Shown here: piece after piece, positions 61,650-64,000 of the stretch
How the letters are laid out: every line of letters begins with the position of its first letter
Position numbering within the stretch: position 1 is the stretch's first letter
Origin: Methylobacterium sp. E-066
GTDB lineage: Bacteria; Pseudomonadota; Alphaproteobacteria; Rhizobiales; Beijerinckiaceae
Reading direction: 5' to 3'
Length of the DNA: 64,000 nucleotides
Assembly: GCF_022829635.1 (NCBI RefSeq)
Contig: NZ_JAKSYO010000186.1
Location: 1-64,000, forward strand
Notes under the pieces: generated by a model
What the model was told of the DNA's origin: nothing
The model's input: only the letters and a program-made list of their open reading frames with translations
Database searches by the model: none
Translations under genes and position numbers: made by a program

Positions 61650-61691
61650 TCCGTCACGTCAGGACCGGTCCCGGTGCGCGTGGGACCGGTC

Positions 61692-62261
61692 TCAGTGAAG
61701 CGTCTCGCCGTTCTCGATCGTCGACGGGGCGGGCGCGACCGTCATCTTCTGCGCGATCTCCTGGCCGACCCGGAATAGGGCCTCCCGCAGGGGCGCCAGC
61801 GCCGACTTGCCGCCATCCACCTCGATCAGGCCGTGCGCGATCAGCAGATGGTCGGCCACGAGGTCGAGGGTCGAGGCCGGAACTGTCGAGGGACGCGGCG
61901 GCGGCGGCACGAATCGGCCGAGGCCGCCCTGCGCCTCGGTCTCGCTGCCGCCGGGCGCGAGCTCGGTGATCGAGCCGAGGAACCCCAGAAAGGTCTGATT
62001 CGGCGGCCCGTAGGAGGGCACGGCCCCGGCCGCCGCCCAGATCGAGCCGCCCCCGTCGCGGGCCAGCCGAAACCGGACGACGAACTCCGCCTGCGCCTGC
62101 GCCGCCTCCTTGATGACGGCCCGCAGCACCGCACCGTCCTCGGTGTGGAGCCGCTCGAACCAGCCCTGCCCGACGGCGTCCAGACGGTCCTGCCCGGTAA
62201 GGCCGTGCCATTCGGAGCTGACATAGGTCAGGGCCCCGGCGGCGTCGGTCATGAAGATCAT
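61692..62261 (-). CDS. PAS-domain protein
   Basis: A 189-residue protein with one PAS fold at about residues 1-105: FMTDAAGALTYVSSEWHGLTG, then GWFERLHTEDGAVLRAVIK and VRFRLARDGGGSIWAAAGAV. A Pro-rich linker and a helical C-terminal part (DLVADHLLIAHGLIEVDGGK) follow. No output enzyme domain is present, so it probably works through protein contacts. GGAG precedes the MIFMTD start. It is divergent from dgcN. Confidence 0.8.
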   Translation of the reverse strand: MIFMTDAAGALTYVSSEWHGLTGQDRLDAVGQGWFERLHTEDGAVLRAVIKEAAQAQAEFVVRFRLARDGGGSIWAAAGAVPSYGPPNQTFLGFLGSITELAPGGSETEAQGGLGRFVPPPPRPSTVPASTLDLVADHLLIAHGLIEVDGGKSALAPLREALFRVGQEIAQKMTVAPAPSTIENGETLH

Positions 62262-62540
62262 CGGTTGGCCTCCGGTTGCGGATGGCGGCTCGATCGGCAC
62301 ATTCGCAAATCGGGAGCCCGGGGTGCATCGGCAATCGTGCACGGCGGCGGCCCGTTCCGGATACGCTGACAGGAAAGTCGGAATGCCGCGGGTTCATCCG
62401 TCGGCGCCGCAGCCCGAGCATACCGGCGATGCGCCCGGTCGCGGCGGCGTCCACCGCCCTGGCCGCCATCGTGCATTGCGCCCGGCGGCCGCGATCCCGC
62501 ATAGACGGGGCGCCGGCTTCCCCAGAAGGCTTTTCGACCG

Positions 62541-63554
62541 ATGCAGATCGCCACGCCCTATCTGATGTTCCTGGGCGACGTGCCCGACACGCTGGCGGCC
62601 AAGACCGCCTATGGCATCAAGGACTGGCGCCCGGACTGGTGCGTCGGCCAGATGCGGCTCCCCGGCTGCGCCGCTGATCTCGGCATCCCCGACATGACCC
62701 TGCCCGAGGCCTTGGCCAAGGGCTGCCGGACCCTGGTGATCGGCGTCGTCAACGCCGGCGGCGTGCTGCCGGACCATTGGGTCAAGGAGATCGTGGCGGC
62801 GCTCGAGGCCGGGCTCGACGTGGCGAGCGGCCTGCACGTCAAGCTCGGCGCGGTTCCGGCCATCGCGGAGGCCGCCGCCCGGCGCGGGCGCCAGCTCCAC
62901 GACGTGCGCCACACCGACGAGCGCTTCCCCACCGGCAAGGGCACCAAGCGCGCGGGCCGGCGCCTGCTCACCGTCGGCACCGATTGCTCGGTCGGCAAGA
63001 AGTACACCGTGCTGGCCCTGGAGCGGGGCATGCGCGAGCGCGGCCTCGATGCCGATTTCTGCGCCACCGGGCAGACCGGCGTGTTCATCTCCGGAAGGGG
63101 CGTCGCCATCGACGCCGTGGTCGCCGACTTCATCTCCGGCGCGGTCGAGACGATCTCGGCCGAGGCCGCCCCGAATCACTGGGACCTGATCGAGGGTCAG
63201 GGCTCGCTGTTCCACCCGTCCTTCGCAGGCGTCAGCCTCGGGCTGTTGCACGGCGCCCAGGCCGACGCCTTCGTGGTCTGCCACGAGCCCACCCGCACCA
63301 CCATGCGCGGCGTGAAGCACCCGCTGCCGACCCTCCAGCAGGTGATCGACCTCACTGTGCAACTCGGCAGCCTGACCAACCCGGCGATCCGCCCGGTGGG
63401 TATTTCCGTGAACACGCAAGCCCTGGGCGAGAGCGAGGCGAAGGCGCTCCTGGAAAAACTCGCCGCCGAGCACGGCCTGCCCGCCACCGATCCGGTGCGC
63501 TTCGGCGTCGCCGGGCTGGTCGACCGGATCGTTTCCGACTTCCCGGAGGTCTGA
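62541..63554 (+). CDS. dgcN: DUF1611-family N-acetyltransferase DgcN
   Basis: A 337-residue DUF1611 protein. The P-loop-like segment VGTDCSVGKKYTVLALE is near residues 150-165, with DFCATGQTGVFISGRGVAID and LIEGQGSLFHPSF following. Members act with the enolase-type racemase DgcA: DgcN acetylates a D-amino acid such as D-glutamate, DgcA racemises the acetylated product. The next gene is that racemase, one base after the stop, which fixes the assignment. Confidence 0.87.
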   Translation: MQIATPYLMFLGDVPDTLAAKTAYGIKDWRPDWCVGQMRLPGCAADLGIPDMTLPEALAKGCRTLVIGVVNAGGVLPDHWVKEIVAALEAGLDVASGLHVKLGAVPAIAEAAARRGRQLHDVRHTDERFPTGKGTKRAGRRLLTVGTDCSVGKKYTVLALERGMRERGLDADFCATGQTGVFISGRGVAIDAVVADFISGAVETISAEAAPNHWDLIEGQGSLFHPSFAGVSLGLLHGAQADAFVVCHEPTRTTMRGVKHPLPTLQQVIDLTVQLGSLTNPAIRPVGISVNTQALGESEAKALLEKLAAEHGLPATDPVRFGVAGLVDRIVSDFPEV

Positions 63555-63555
63555 C

Positions 63556-64000
63556 ATGGCCCGCCGCCTGACCCTGTCCGTCGAGCGCTTCCCGATCGCC
63601 GGGGCCTTCACGATCTCCCGGGGCAGCCGCACCGAGATCGCCGTGGTGGTGGCGACGATCACGGACGCGAACGGGGTCGGGCGCGGCGAATGCGTGCCCT
63701 ATCCGCGCTACGGCGAGAGCGTCGAGAGCGTCGTCGCGCTGATCGAGGGGCAGGCGGATGCCATCGGCGCCGGGATAGGGCGGGGCGAGCTCACGGCGCG
63801 GATGAAGGCGGGCGCGGCCCGCAACGCCCTCGACTGCGCCCTGTTCGACTTGGAGGCCAAGCTTCAGGGACGCCGGGCCTGGGAGATCGCCGGGCTGACC
63901 GCCCCCGCCCCGGCGGTGACCGCCTACACGCTGAGCCTCGGCACCCCCGAGAGCATGGGCGAGGCCGCCCGGGCGGCGTCCCACCGGCCGCTGCTCAAGG
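63556..64000 (+). CDS. dgcA: Enolase-superfamily racemase DgcA, 5' part
   Basis: The first 148 residues of an enolase-superfamily enzyme, cut by the window edge. MARRLTLSVERFPIAGAFTI is the capping domain opening; GRGECVPYPRYGESVESVVA and RNALDCALFDLEAKLQGRRA are characteristic of dipeptide epimerase-like members. With DgcN upstream it should racemise N-acetyl-D-glutamate or a related acetylated amino acid. GGAGG precedes the ATG. The catalytic lysines lie beyond the edge. Confidence 0.87.
   Translation, partial: MARRLTLSVERFPIAGAFTISRGSRTEIAVVVATITDANGVGRGECVPYPRYGESVESVVALIEGQADAIGAGIGRGELTARMKAGAARNALDCALFDLEAKLQGRRAWEIAGLTAPAPAVTAYTLSLGTPESMGEAARAASHRPLLK

Overview
The window looks like chromosomal DNA of a high-GC alphaproteobacterium, most likely Methylobacterium or a close relative in the Rhizobiales. 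The evidence is very high third-position GC, small families common in that group (DUF6894, DUF3606, DUF2934, PRC-barrel), an RNase E with a large insertion in its S1 domain, and several intergenic palindromic repeat families. No tRNA, rRNA, CRISPR array, phage or intact insertion sequence was seen.

Positions 1-32.4 kb are mainly a surface-polysaccharide locus. It starts with a phosphoglycosyl transferase of the ExoY/WcaJ family flanked by two tiny membrane proteins, a secreted family 16 glycanase and a family 2 glycosyltransferase. Next come two small paralogous proteins of unknown function, a chemoreceptor, two short hypothetical genes, UDP-glucose 6-dehydrogenase and a LuxR-type regulator with a degenerate receiver domain. 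The export and assembly core follows: a glycosyltransferase, an ExoP/Wzc-like chain-length protein with kinase motifs and an ExoF/Wza-like export protein, all on the minus strand. A tightly overlapping plus-strand operon then makes nucleotide-activated amino sugars (acetyltransferase, Gfo/Idh/MocA dehydrogenase, DegT aminotransferase, SDR epimerase, second DegT aminotransferase, polysaccharide deacetylase, glycosyltransferase). A Wzm/Wzt ABC exporter whose ATPase carries a carbohydrate-binding tail, further glycosyltransferases, a flippase and a CelD-like acyltransferase complete it. gpmI sits inside this region.

Positions 32.4-54.1 kb are mixed housekeeping and small regulatory genes: a MITE-like repeat element, a BrnT/BrnA toxin-antitoxin pair, trmL, a LysE exporter divergent from a LysR regulator, a PRC-barrel protein, a SCO copper chaperone, a dual PilZ protein, a PAS protein, rhomboid protease, CBS protein, PhoD phosphatase, a patatin-hisI overlap, folE, an IscU-like protein, yidD, a urate-degradation set (two uraH paralogues plus uraD), a soluble chemoreceptor and rne.

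Positions 54.1-64 kb hold glcF and glcE without glcD, a second flippase, a GNAT acetyltransferase, a type III ornithine/diaminopimelate-type decarboxylase behind an unusually long leader, another GNAT, a PAS protein, and dgcN with the start of dgcA for D-amino-acid catabolism; dgcA runs off the right edge.

The strongest leads are the amino-sugar operon together with its mixed export machinery, the long structured leader before the decarboxylase, the tandem unknown paralogues near 4 kb, the Tat-type HIU hydrolase paralogue, the tiny membrane proteins beside the sugar transferase, and the interspersed repeat families, one of which is nested in a MITE-like element.
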